Shown: positions 7,963-14,883 of the stretch, piece by piece
Layout of the letters: the number at the start of each line of letters is the position of its first letter
Position numbering within the stretch: the first letter of the stretch is position 1
DNA from: an uncultured Eubacteriales bacterium
Lineage (GTDB): Bacteria; Bacillota; Clostridia; Oscillospirales; Oscillospiraceae
DNA: 64,000 nt
Reading direction: 5' to 3'
NCBI GenBank assembly: GCA_900319275.1
Contig: ONNS01000012.1
Location: forward strand, 44,174-108,173
Program-made: the position numbers and the translations under genes
The notes under the pieces: generated by a model
The model's input: only the letters and a program-made list of their open reading frames with translations
Database searches by the model: none
What the model was told of the DNA's origin: nothing

Positions 7963-8727
7963 TCACTCTCCATCGCCCATGGTAGGGGCCTTGGTACCGT
8001 TGTAGACGAAATCGATTTGTTCCTGCGTGATGGTCTTGGCCGGGCCGTCGAAGACGATCTCACCGGCGCGCACGCCGATCACACGGTCACAGTATTGTAA
8101 AGCCAGGTCGATATGGTGGATATTCAGCAGAATGGAGATATTGTACTCTTTGTTGATACGAACAAAGTCCTGCATGACCTGGCGGGCCGTAATCGGGTCC
8201 AGCGAAGCCACAGGCTCGTCCGCAAGGATGATTTTAGGATTCTGGTTGAGTGTGCGGGCGAGCGCTACGCGCTGCTGCTGTCCGCCGGACATCTGATCGC
8301 AGCGGGTATAGGCCTTGTCCAGGATGCCGACCTTATCCAGACTCTCCAAGGCGCGCATCTTCTGTTCCTTACTGAAAATGCCGCAGAGCACACGGAAGAA
8401 ATCCATATCGGGCACATCGGCTGTCAGAACATTTTTCAGTGCCGTGCTGCGGGAAACCAGGTTGAAGCTCTGGAAAATCATGCCGACGTTGCGGCGATAG
8501 CGTCGCAGCTCCTTGCCCTTGAGCGTATTGACATCGACACCGTCAACCGTCAGTGTGCCGCGGGTCACATCGTGCATACGGTTGATGCAGCGCAGAATGG
8601 TCGATTTGCCGGCGCCGGAGAGGCCGATAATAGCGACAAATTCGCCCTGCTCGATGTTCAGATTGATATCCTTCAGCGCGGTAAAGCCGTTGGGATAGGT
8701 CTTGTAGACATGTTCAAATGAAATCAT
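7963..8727 (-). CDS. phnC: Phosphonate-type ABC transporter ATP-binding protein
   Basis: A 254-residue ABC ATPase with Walker A GLSGAGKS at 35-42, Q-loop near F85-Q86, signature MSGGQ at 146-150 and Walker B IILADEP at 166-172. The sequence YRRNVGMIFQSFNLV is typical of PhnC. It energises import through the two PhnE subunits at the inner face of the membrane. It is separated from phnD by 137 bases containing two strong hairpins, so its expression is probably lower than that of the binding protein. Confidence 0.95.
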   Translation of the reverse strand: MISFEHVYKTYPNGFTALKDINLNIEQGEFVAIIGLSGAGKSTILRCINRMHDVTRGTLTVDGVDVNTLKGKELRRYRRNVGMIFQSFNLVSRSTALKNVLTADVPDMDFFRVLCGIFSKEQKMRALESLDKVGILDKAYTRCDQMSGGQQQRVALARTLNQNPKIILADEPVASLDPITARQVMQDFVRINKEYNISILLNIHHIDLALQYCDRVIGVRAGEIVFDGPAKTITQEQIDFVYNGTKAPTMGDGE

Positions 8728-8768
8728 ATGACAGCTCGTTCCCTTTCATCTGTAGGTAATATAAGATG

Positions 8769-8840
8769 CTTTCCATAAGCGGCGTTTTGTAACGCCGCTT
8801 ATGGAAAGACAGCCCCCTGTATTCAATTACAGGGGGCTGT
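8769..8840 (-). terminator. Two tandem perfect hairpins after phnD
   Basis: A 13-bp perfect stem (8809-8821 with 8828-8840) and an 18-bp perfect stem (8769-8786 with 8791-8808) follow one another on the minus strand after the phnD stop. T-runs are short (TCTTTCC, then CATCTTATATT), so partial termination or 3' end protection of the phnD message, with read-through into phnC, is the likely role. Confidence 0.7.
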
Positions 8841-8864
8841 CGGTCATTCAGGTTCGATTGTAGA

Positions 8865-9932
8865 TCAGTCAGAGACCGCAACCATGGCCATGCGGGCGCC
8901 GTCATAGTCGGAATCGACCGCTTTGGCATAGCCGGTGTGGCTGTACACATCGAAGATGGCCTTGCCTTCCTCGGTGTTGATGATATTGATGAAGCAGTCC
9001 TGAAGAGCAGCCTTCAGCTCATCGGTGTAGAACGGGCTTGCCTTGGAGACAGCTACGGTATCGTTATAGATGCCCTCGGTCACGCCGATAACATTCAGTT
9101 CGTTCCAGATGCTATCCTTGCGGCCCATGCCCTGCTTGCCGGTTGCATCCTTCTGGTCGGTGGGCAGCGTCCAGGAAGCCTCGTAGTCGTTGCGGCCGTC
9201 GGCATAGCAGACAATGATGTCGACAGACTCAGCGGCGGCATAGGAGAAGGAGGTGCCGTAGCCGGAGTCGATGGGGATCACGTTGGAGAGGTCGGAAATC
9301 TTCTTGCCGTCATAGTTTTCCATCAGCCACATGGTGGGATAGACATAACCGGCGGAGGAAGAGGTCTTCTGCACAGCCCACTTGGCGCCGTCGAGATCTT
9401 CCCAGGTGAGCTTTTCGCCGTTGTTGACCTTCTCGGCCAGCTTCTTGCCGTAGGCAGAGGGAGTGGCGTAAATCAGTGCACGGTAATAGGTGACCTGAGG
9501 ACCATCCTTGCGGGTGGCGTTCTCTTCGCCGTTCCAGTCGGCGGGGTTGGTGCTGTCGTTGGAGAGGCCGTTGCGGGTAGCGGTCAGAATGACCTCGGTA
9601 TCGTCGGAATAGAGAGCATAAGTGCCACCGGGCAGCCAGCCGACGTCGATCGTGCCGGCGGACATGGCCTCGCCAGTCGCATCGTAGTTGGTGCCGACAG
9701 AAATCTTGACCTCGTCGATATCATAGCCCATCTTCGCCATCTCAGCCTGGACGAGATCATCGAGATTCTCGGTGCCGGCGATAATGACGTCCGCATCTTT
9801 GGAGGGGACGAACTCCAGCGTCAGCTTGTCGAAGTGCTGCTTCTCACCGTCGGCAAAGGCGACAACGGAGAGAGACAGGACGCAGGCAAGTGTCAGAACA
9901 AGTGCCAGGGTGCGCGAAAGCATCTTTTTCAT
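8865..9932 (-). CDS. phnD: PhnD-type periplasmic/extracellular binding protein
   Basis: A 355-residue substrate-binding protein with an N-terminal signal peptide (about 28 residues, hydrophobic core ALVLTLACVLSLSVVAF, likely cut after AFA). The mature part has the PhnD-like features: VDVGWLPGGTYAL-type ligand loop, TSSSAGYVYPTMWL and an aromatic-rich pocket. It would deliver a phosphonate, phosphate ester or phosphite to PhnCE. Binding proteins of Gram-positive bacteria are normally lipoproteins; here the only cysteine (LTLAC) is a poor lipobox inside the hydrophobic core, so anchoring is uncertain. First gene of the operon, with AAGGAGA upstream. Confidence 0.9.
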   Translation of the reverse strand: MKKMLSRTLALVLTLACVLSLSVVAFADGEKQHFDKLTLEFVPSKDADVIIAGTENLDDLVQAEMAKMGYDIDEVKISVGTNYDATGEAMSAGTIDVGWLPGGTYALYSDDTEVILTATRNGLSNDSTNPADWNGEENATRKDGPQVTYYRALIYATPSAYGKKLAEKVNNGEKLTWEDLDGAKWAVQKTSSSAGYVYPTMWLMENYDGKKISDLSNVIPIDSGYGTSFSYAAAESVDIIVCYADGRNDYEASWTLPTDQKDATGKQGMGRKDSIWNELNVIGVTEGIYNDTVAVSKASPFYTDELKAALQDCFINIINTEEGKAIFDVYSHTGYAKAVDSDYDGARMAMVAVSD

Positions 9933-9982
9933 CTTATGTTCTCCTTTATTTCTGTGTTAAGCGTCTCTGCGCTTACGGGTAA

Positions 9983-10011
9983 AGTATAAAGAAAAGCCCG
10001 TGCAAAGTCAA
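9983..10011 (-). promoter_or_regulatory. phnD promoter embedded in the surE terminator
   Basis: On the minus strand TTGACT (10011-10006) and TATACT (9988-9983) have an exact 17-base spacer. The -35 box lies in the loop of the hairpin 9992-10022 and the spacer covers its second arm. No Pho-box-like direct repeat was recognised. Confidence 0.7.
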
Positions 10012-10022
10012 CACGGGCTTTT
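9992..10022 (-). terminator. Terminator between surE and phnD
   Basis: Perfect 11-bp stem (9992-10002 with 10012-10022) with a 9-base loop; on the minus strand the stem ends in TTTTC and TTT follows. It lies about 85 bases after the surE stop and overlaps the phnD promoter. The remaining gap up to surE holds a 13-base palindrome near 10047-10062 (CAACATTTTGTTG) of unknown meaning. Confidence 0.75.
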
Positions 10023-10106
10023 GACAGATTTTTTTATTGCCTCCACAACATTTTGTTGCAACCTGACAAAAAATGCTGTATCCGGCAGAAAATATAGTTT
10101 TACTAT

Positions 10107-10832
10107 TTAAAGCACCCGGCAGCGCAGACGTCCGACGGAGACCCAGCCGTTGAGCAGTGCCCAGATATCGCTGCCTTCGGGAGCCGCATCCAGACACGGT
10201 GTGCTGACATTCTTCAGGCAGAAGCTCTCGCTCCCGCCCTGCACATCATACAGATCGGGAAAAACTTGCAGCGGTGCAAGCGTCGTATCGCGCAGGATAC
10301 CGCGGCAGTCGTTCAGCGAACAGGCGGGAAAATTCACATTCCACATTTCGTCCTTCGGCAGCGGTGAATCCAGAAGCTCCCCCAGCAGTGCGGGCAGCAG
10401 CGCGTCGGACAGTGAATAGTCATCCCCGAAATTCTGGGAAACCGCGATAGCCGGTACGCCCTTCATCAGCCCCTCCATAGCCGCACCAACGGTGCCGGAA
10501 TAGATTGTGTCGTATCCGGCATTGTAGCCGCTGTTGATGCCGGAGAGGACAACATCGGGCTTTTCCGGCAGCAGTATATTCACCGCCGCCTTCACGCAGT
10601 CGGCCGGCGTGCCGCCGATGCGCCAGGCCCCGCTCACCGGGAGGTCATAGGGCACACGCTGCACGGGGATCGGGTCAAAAATGGTGATCTTCTGACTCAT
10701 ACCGCTGCACTGTTCGGCCGGTGCCGCAATGGTAACCTCTCCAAAAGCGAGCGCCGTCTTTGCCAGGTGGCGCAGTCCTTCGGCCGCGATACCGTCATCA
10801 TTGACGATCAGAATCTTTAAGTTTTTTTTCAT
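10107..10832 (-). CDS. surE: 5'/3'-nucleotidase SurE
   Basis: A 241-residue protein of typical SurE length. The metal-binding start ILIVNDDG (N11, D12, D13) and the motifs SGINSGYN and YSGTVGAAMEG are all present. SurE dephosphorylates nucleoside 5'- and 3'-monophosphates and short polyphosphates in the cytoplasm. It begins four bases after the pcrA stop, so it is in the pcrA transcript rather than in the phn operon, but it directly precedes phnD. Confidence 0.93.
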   Translation of the reverse strand: MKKNLKILIVNDDGIAAEGLRHLAKTALAFGEVTIAAPAEQCSGMSQKITIFDPIPVQRVPYDLPVSGAWRIGGTPADCVKAAVNILLPEKPDVVLSGINSGYNAGYDTIYSGTVGAAMEGLMKGVPAIAVSQNFGDDYSLSDALLPALLGELLDSPLPKDEMWNVNFPACSLNDCRGILRDTTLAPLQVFPDLYDVQGGSESFCLKNVSTPCLDAAPEGSDIWALLNGWVSVGRLRCRVL

Positions 10833-10836
10833 AGGC

Positions 10837-13230
10837 TCAATCCAGTTTTTTCATATTCTGTGCTGCGATGCGCAGCATCAGCTTCTTGATACCGACACGC
10901 TCAAACTGCACCTCGATCAGAAAATCGCCGCCCATCGGCGTCATTTTTGTCAGGCTCCCCACACCGAAGGCCTTATGCTCGACCCTGTCCCCCACGGCAA
11001 AGCTGGCTTTGGGCGTCTCATCGCGCGGCGCGGCGATCGGTGCGGTTTTTCGGGTCGTTGTCCGATAGTTGTCGGCGGAGCGCCGGTAGGAATAACTGCT
11101 GTCGTAGCTGTCCGAATAGCTGTTGTCGTGATAGCCATAGCCACGCTTCTCGTTTTTCTTATCAAGTGTCTCCTCCGGCAGCTCATCGACAAAGCGCGAG
11201 GGCTTATAGGCGTTTGTACGGCCGAAGATCATGCGCTGTCTCGCACAGACGAGGTGCAGATGCTCTCTTGCGCGGGTAATGGCCACATAGCAGAGCCGCC
11301 GCTCCTCTTCCATCTCCTCCGGTTCGCCGATGGCGCGCTGGCCGGGGAAGATGCCCTCCTCCATGCCGACGATGAAAACCGTCGGGAATTCGAGCCCCTT
11401 GGCCGCGTGCATCGTCATCATCACCACGCTGTCGGATTCGCGGTCATAGTTGTCGAGATCGGTATAGAGAGCGACATCCGCCAGAAAGCCGGAGAGCGTA
11501 TTGTCACCGGATTCCTTCTGGTAGCCGAGGATCGTGGATTTGAGCTCGCGCACGTTTTCGGCGCGCGTCGTGTCCTCAACGGTGTTTTTTTCTTCCAACA
11601 TGCGGAGATAACCGGTGCGCGCAAGTACCTCGTCAAGCAGGAAATCCGGTTCAGACTCCGCAGAGAGCCGGTGCAGCTCGTCGATCATGCCGGCAAGCTC
11701 ACGCATGCGGATCGCGGCGCGGCTCAGCTGCGGAAATTCGTCGGCGCGGCGCAATATCGCATACAGGCTGCACCCCTGATCGAGCGCGAGCTCCTGGGCA
11801 GTCTCGACGCTTTTAGCACCGATGCCGCGCGGCGGGTTATTGATGATACGCACAAGCCGCAAATCGTCGCTCGGCGTGTTGATGACACATAGATAGGCCA
11901 GCACATCCTTCACCTCTGCGCGGTCAAAGAAGCGCGTGCCGCCAATGATGCGATACGGTATGCCGCTGCGCTTGAAGGCGTACTCGAGCTGGTTGGACTG
12001 GGCGTTCATGCGGTAAAGCACGGCATTGTCACGCCAATGGCCGCCCTTACTGTAGGCGGCGAGGATCTCGGAGGCGACATACTCCGCCTCTTCATGCTCG
12101 TTGCCGGCGAAGTAAAGCTGCAGCTTTTCCCCTCGCTTTTTATCCGTCCAGAGCGTTTTCCCCTTCCGCATCCGGTTGCAGCTGATGACGGCGTTGGCCG
12201 CCTCCAGGATATTGCCGGTGCTGCGGTAATTCTGCTCGAGTCGGATCGTCCGGCAGGACTTGTACTCACTTTCAAACGAGAGGATGTTTTCGATCGTAGC
12301 ACCGCGGAATTTATAGATGCTCTGGTCGTCGTCACCGACAACGCAGATATTCTCCCAGCCGCCGGCCAGAGTTTTGGCCAGCAGATACTGCAGGTGGTTC
12401 GTGTCCTGGTACTCATCGACCAGCACATACTGAAAACGCCGCTGCCAGTAGGCGCAGGTCTCTTCATTTTCCTGCAGCAGCTTGACGGTAAAGAAGATCA
12501 GATCGTCAAAGTCCATGGCGCCGGCCGTGAACATGCGGCGCATATACTCACTGTAGATCTCACCGATATGGATCTTGCGCGCGTCGCCGCTGCGCCGGGC
12601 TTCGTTCAGATAGGCCGCCGCGCCGAGCTGGGCATCCTTTGCCGCGCTGATCGCCGCAAGGACCGCGCGAGGGGCAAAGGTCTTTTCGTCGAGATCCATG
12701 TCACGGACGATATGTTTTATGAGACTCTGGCTGTCGGATGTATCATAGATCGTGAAGTCCGAGGGGAAGCCGAGTTTCTCGGCGTCGCGTCGCAGGATCC
12801 GCACGCAGGCCGAGTGGAAGGTGCAGGCCCAGATATCGTTGGCTTCCGGGCCGATCCGGCGCTCGAGTCTCTCCTTGAGCTCGCCGGCGGCCTTATTCGT
12901 AAAGGTGATTGCCAGAATGCGCCAGGGGGCAACGGGATCGAGCGCGGCGGCACGGCGGCCGTCTTCGCTGCCCGCTTCGATCGCGGCGAGCATCTCCTCG
13001 TCGGCATAGGGCGGCAGCTCACGGCTGTCGCTGGCCCTGCCATATCTCAGCAGGTTGGCAATGCGGTCAATTAGAACCGTGGTCTTGCCGCTTCCGGCAC
13101 CGGCCAGGATCAGCAATGGCCCCTCCGTGGCCAGTACCGCCTCCAGCTGCATAGGGTTCAAGTCGGGAAAGTCGGAGCGAATCAGCTTTTTGCGCGCTTC
13201 GACAAATCGGGTTTCAAAATCAGTCATCAT
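10837..13230 (-). CDS. pcrA: ATP-dependent DNA helicase PcrA/UvrD
   Basis: A roughly 797-residue SF1A helicase. Walker A is GAGSGKT near residue 44-50, followed by the further motifs TFTNKAAGELKERL, DEYQDTN, GDDDQSIYKFRGA, QNYRS and VMMTMHAAKGLEFPTVF. After the helicase core there is a Ser/Tyr-rich low-complexity linker (about 695-745) and the PcrA-type C-terminal Tudor-like domain (VGDRVEHKAFGVGSL). It unwinds DNA in repair and removes transcription-replication conflicts. The start is one of two adjacent ATGs (13230, 13227); there is no Shine-Dalgarno, and the promoter position predicts a leaderless message. Confidence 0.95.
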   Translation of the reverse strand: MMTDFETRFVEARKKLIRSDFPDLNPMQLEAVLATEGPLLILAGAGSGKTTVLIDRIANLLRYGRASDSRELPPYADEEMLAAIEAGSEDGRRAAALDPVAPWRILAITFTNKAAGELKERLERRIGPEANDIWACTFHSACVRILRRDAEKLGFPSDFTIYDTSDSQSLIKHIVRDMDLDEKTFAPRAVLAAISAAKDAQLGAAAYLNEARRSGDARKIHIGEIYSEYMRRMFTAGAMDFDDLIFFTVKLLQENEETCAYWQRRFQYVLVDEYQDTNHLQYLLAKTLAGGWENICVVGDDDQSIYKFRGATIENILSFESEYKSCRTIRLEQNYRSTGNILEAANAVISCNRMRKGKTLWTDKKRGEKLQLYFAGNEHEEAEYVASEILAAYSKGGHWRDNAVLYRMNAQSNQLEYAFKRSGIPYRIIGGTRFFDRAEVKDVLAYLCVINTPSDDLRLVRIINNPPRGIGAKSVETAQELALDQGCSLYAILRRADEFPQLSRAAIRMRELAGMIDELHRLSAESEPDFLLDEVLARTGYLRMLEEKNTVEDTTRAENVRELKSTILGYQKESGDNTLSGFLADVALYTDLDNYDRESDSVVMMTMHAAKGLEFPTVFIVGMEEGIFPGQRAIGEPEEMEEERRLCYVAITRAREHLHLVCARQRMIFGRTNAYKPSRFVDELPEETLDKKNEKRGYGYHDNSYSDSYDSSYSYRRSADNYRTTTRKTAPIAAPRDETPKASFAVGDRVEHKAFGVGSLTKMTPMGGDFLIEVQFERVGIKKLMLRIAAQNMKKLD

Positions 13231-13237
13231 GCGTCGT

Positions 13238-13266
13238 ATTCTATCATATCCATTGCGACAAGACAA
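13238..13266 (-). promoter_or_regulatory. pcrA promoter predicting a leaderless transcript
   Basis: On the minus strand TTGTCT (13266-13261) and TAGAAT (13243-13238) are 17 bases apart. The -10 box ends 7 bases before the ATG at 13230, so transcription should begin at or next to the A of the start codon. Confidence 0.6.
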
Positions 13267-13269
13267 GAA

Positions 13270-13301
13270 AAAATCACCGTACTCACAAGTACGGTGATTT
13301 T
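13270..13301 (-). terminator. Terminator of the spoIIA operon
   Basis: Perfect 14-bp stem (13270-13283 with 13288-13301, loop CACA); on the minus strand the stem ends in a T-run (TTTTTTC). The upstream arm overlaps the sigF stop codon and the pcrA -35 box begins directly after the T-run. Confidence 0.92.
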
Positions 13302-14013
13302 AAACATCCTGCAGCACCTGACGCAGCGCCTCGATCGCTCTTCGCTCCAAGCGAGAAACCTGTACCTGGCTGACGTGCAGGACTCTGGCACAGTTCTGCT
13401 GTGTCATGCCGTGGTAAAAGCGCAGACAAATCACCTGCCGCTCCCGCTCCGGCAACTGTTCGATGGCGGCGCGCAGCGCCACCTGCTCGACCATGCGCTC
13501 CTCGGCCTGGTAATCGCCGAGCACCAGTTCGAGCGTGAAGCCCTCCTCGCCTGTCGGCCGCTGCAGGCTCTCGGTCGGGCCGGTGGCGGTCTCGACCAGG
13601 GCGATATCCTCGGGGCTGACGCCGGTCTCGCGGCTGAGTTCGGTGACGGTCGGCTCGTGGCCGAGCTTCTGCTCGAGGGCTGTGCGCGCCGTGCGCAGCT
13701 GGGCCGCCTGTTCCTTGATGCCGCGGCTTACCTTGATCGCCCCGTCATCCCGCAGAAATCGCCGGATCTCACCGGAAATTTTCGGAACAGCATAAGTCGA
13801 AAACTGTGTACCAAATGCAGTATCGAAACCATCGACCGCCTTCAGAAAGCCGACACAGCCGAGCTGATAGAGATCCTCCGGGTCGACGCCGCGGCCGAAA
13901 AAACGGCGGGCGATGCTCCAGATCAGCCCGGAATTCTCTTCCACGAGCCGTCCGGCCGCCTCGCGGTCCCCGCTCTGTGCCTCGCGGATCGCGGCAAACA
14001 GCGTCTCGCTCAC
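13300..14013 (-). CDS. sigF: Forespore RNA polymerase sigma factor F
   Basis: A 237-residue sigma-70 family factor with region 2 (DLYQLGCVGFLKAVDGFD, FSTYAVPKISGEIRRFLRDD), region 3 and a C-terminal region 4 helix-turn-helix (MTQQNCARVLHVSQVQVSRLERRA). Order and overlaps (SpoIIAA-SpoIIAB-this gene) identify it as SigF rather than SigG or SigB. SigF is the first forespore-specific factor after septation and is held inactive by SpoIIAB. The ATG overlaps the spoIIAB stop by four bases, so translation is coupled. Confidence 0.95.
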   Translation of the reverse strand: MSETLFAAIREAQSGDREAAGRLVEENSGLIWSIARRFFGRGVDPEDLYQLGCVGFLKAVDGFDTAFGTQFSTYAVPKISGEIRRFLRDDGAIKVSRGIKEQAAQLRTARTALEQKLGHEPTVTELSRETGVSPEDIALVETATGPTESLQRPTGEEGFTLELVLGDYQAEERMVEQVALRAAIEQLPERERQVICLRFYHGMTQQNCARVLHVSQVQVSRLERRAIEALRQVLQDV

Positions 14014-14450
14014 TTCCCGCTGATCCGCGCACGGATCGTGCGGCGCATCACGACCGTGGTCCCCTTTCCGCTCGATGAACGCACGCGCAGCGTATCCATG
14101 AAACTCTGCATGATCGTAAAGCCCATGCCGCTGCGCTCCTCGCCGCCTGTGGTATAGAGCGGCTTCATAGCCTCGTCCACATTTTCAATGCCGCGGCCCC
14201 AGTCGCGCACCGTGATTTCAAGGGTGTTCTTCTCAAGGATACGCAGCTTCATGCCGATCTGACCGATCGTATCCGGGTAGGCATGAACAATGGCATTTGT
14301 TACAGCCTCACTGACGGCCGTTTTGATATCGCCGAGCTCCTCCATCGTCGGGTCCAGCTGCAGGGCAAAGGCCGCGGCCGCCGTGCGGGCAAAGGCTTCG
14401 TTGACACTTTTGCTGGGAAATTCCAGCCGAATGATATTGACGGTATTCAC
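14010..14450 (-). CDS. spoIIAB: Anti-sigma F factor / serine kinase
   Basis: A 146-residue GHKL-type kinase with the N box EAVTNAIVHAYP, the G1 box RDWGRGIENVDEA and the G2 region GMGFTIMQSFMD. It binds SigF and phosphorylates SpoIIAA on a serine, so it sets the switch for forespore gene expression. It overlaps both neighbours by four bases, as in Bacillus. Confidence 0.96.
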   Translation of the reverse strand: MNTVNIIRLEFPSKSVNEAFARTAAAAFALQLDPTMEELGDIKTAVSEAVTNAIVHAYPDTIGQIGMKLRILEKNTLEITVRDWGRGIENVDEAMKPLYTTGGEERSGMGFTIMQSFMDTLRVRSSSGKGTTVVMRRTIRARISGK

Positions 14451-14776
14451 CGCACACCTCCTATGTTTCCGCTGGTCACAGGAACCAGCCGTTCAATACC
14501 CGCCGCGTCGAGTACGCGCTGTACCTGCGGCGAAGGACACTCGATCCAGATCCGCCCATTGAGAGACTGCATCCGATACCTCGTCCTCGCAATCACAGCG
14601 ATCCCCGAGGAATCCATAAAGCTCAGTCCAGAAAGCTCCAGCACGCAGTCGCGCGGCAGATACTCGTCGAGCAGCTCCCCGATGCCGTGGATGGCCTCGC
14701 CCGCCGCGTGATGGTCGAGCTCGCCCGACAGATAGACGGTCAATCGTCCCCTGTCATAGGCGCTCGTGATCGTCAT
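14447..14776 (-). CDS. spoIIAA: Anti-anti-sigma F factor
   Basis: A 109-residue STAS-domain protein. The regulatory serine is in the motif LSFMDSSGIAVI, the site that SpoIIAB phosphorylates and SpoIIE dephosphorylates. I chose the ATG at 14776 because it has a GGGAGG site at the right distance and gives the normal family length; the open frame upstream runs into a hairpin. I could not recognise a SigH promoter in the short leader, which holds an 8-bp inverted repeat at 14793-14814. Confidence 0.94.
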   Translation of the reverse strand: MTITSAYDRGRLTVYLSGELDHHAAGEAIHGIGELLDEYLPRDCVLELSGLSFMDSSGIAVIARTRYRMQSLNGRIWIECPSPQVQRVLDAAGIERLVPVTSGNIGGVR

Positions 14777-14813
14777 TGTTTCTCCCTCCCTTCCGGCAGT
14801 ACCGGCACTGCCG

Positions 14814-14852
14814 GTAAAAAAATAGCACTGCATCCGAAAATGCAGTGCTATT
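14814..14852 (-). terminator. valS terminator
   Basis: 13-bp perfect stem (14821-14833 with 14840-14852) followed on the minus strand by seven Ts, 31 bases past the valS stop. It separates valS from the spoIIA operon. Confidence 0.93.
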
Positions 14853-14883
14853 GTATCGCTGTTCGGTTGTAAAAGCTGTCGAA

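Noticed and set aside
13270-13301. Strong palindrome before pcrA as an operator (LexA-like)
   Set aside because: It has a T-run in the minus direction and overlaps the sigF stop, so it is a terminator; no LexA box pattern is present.
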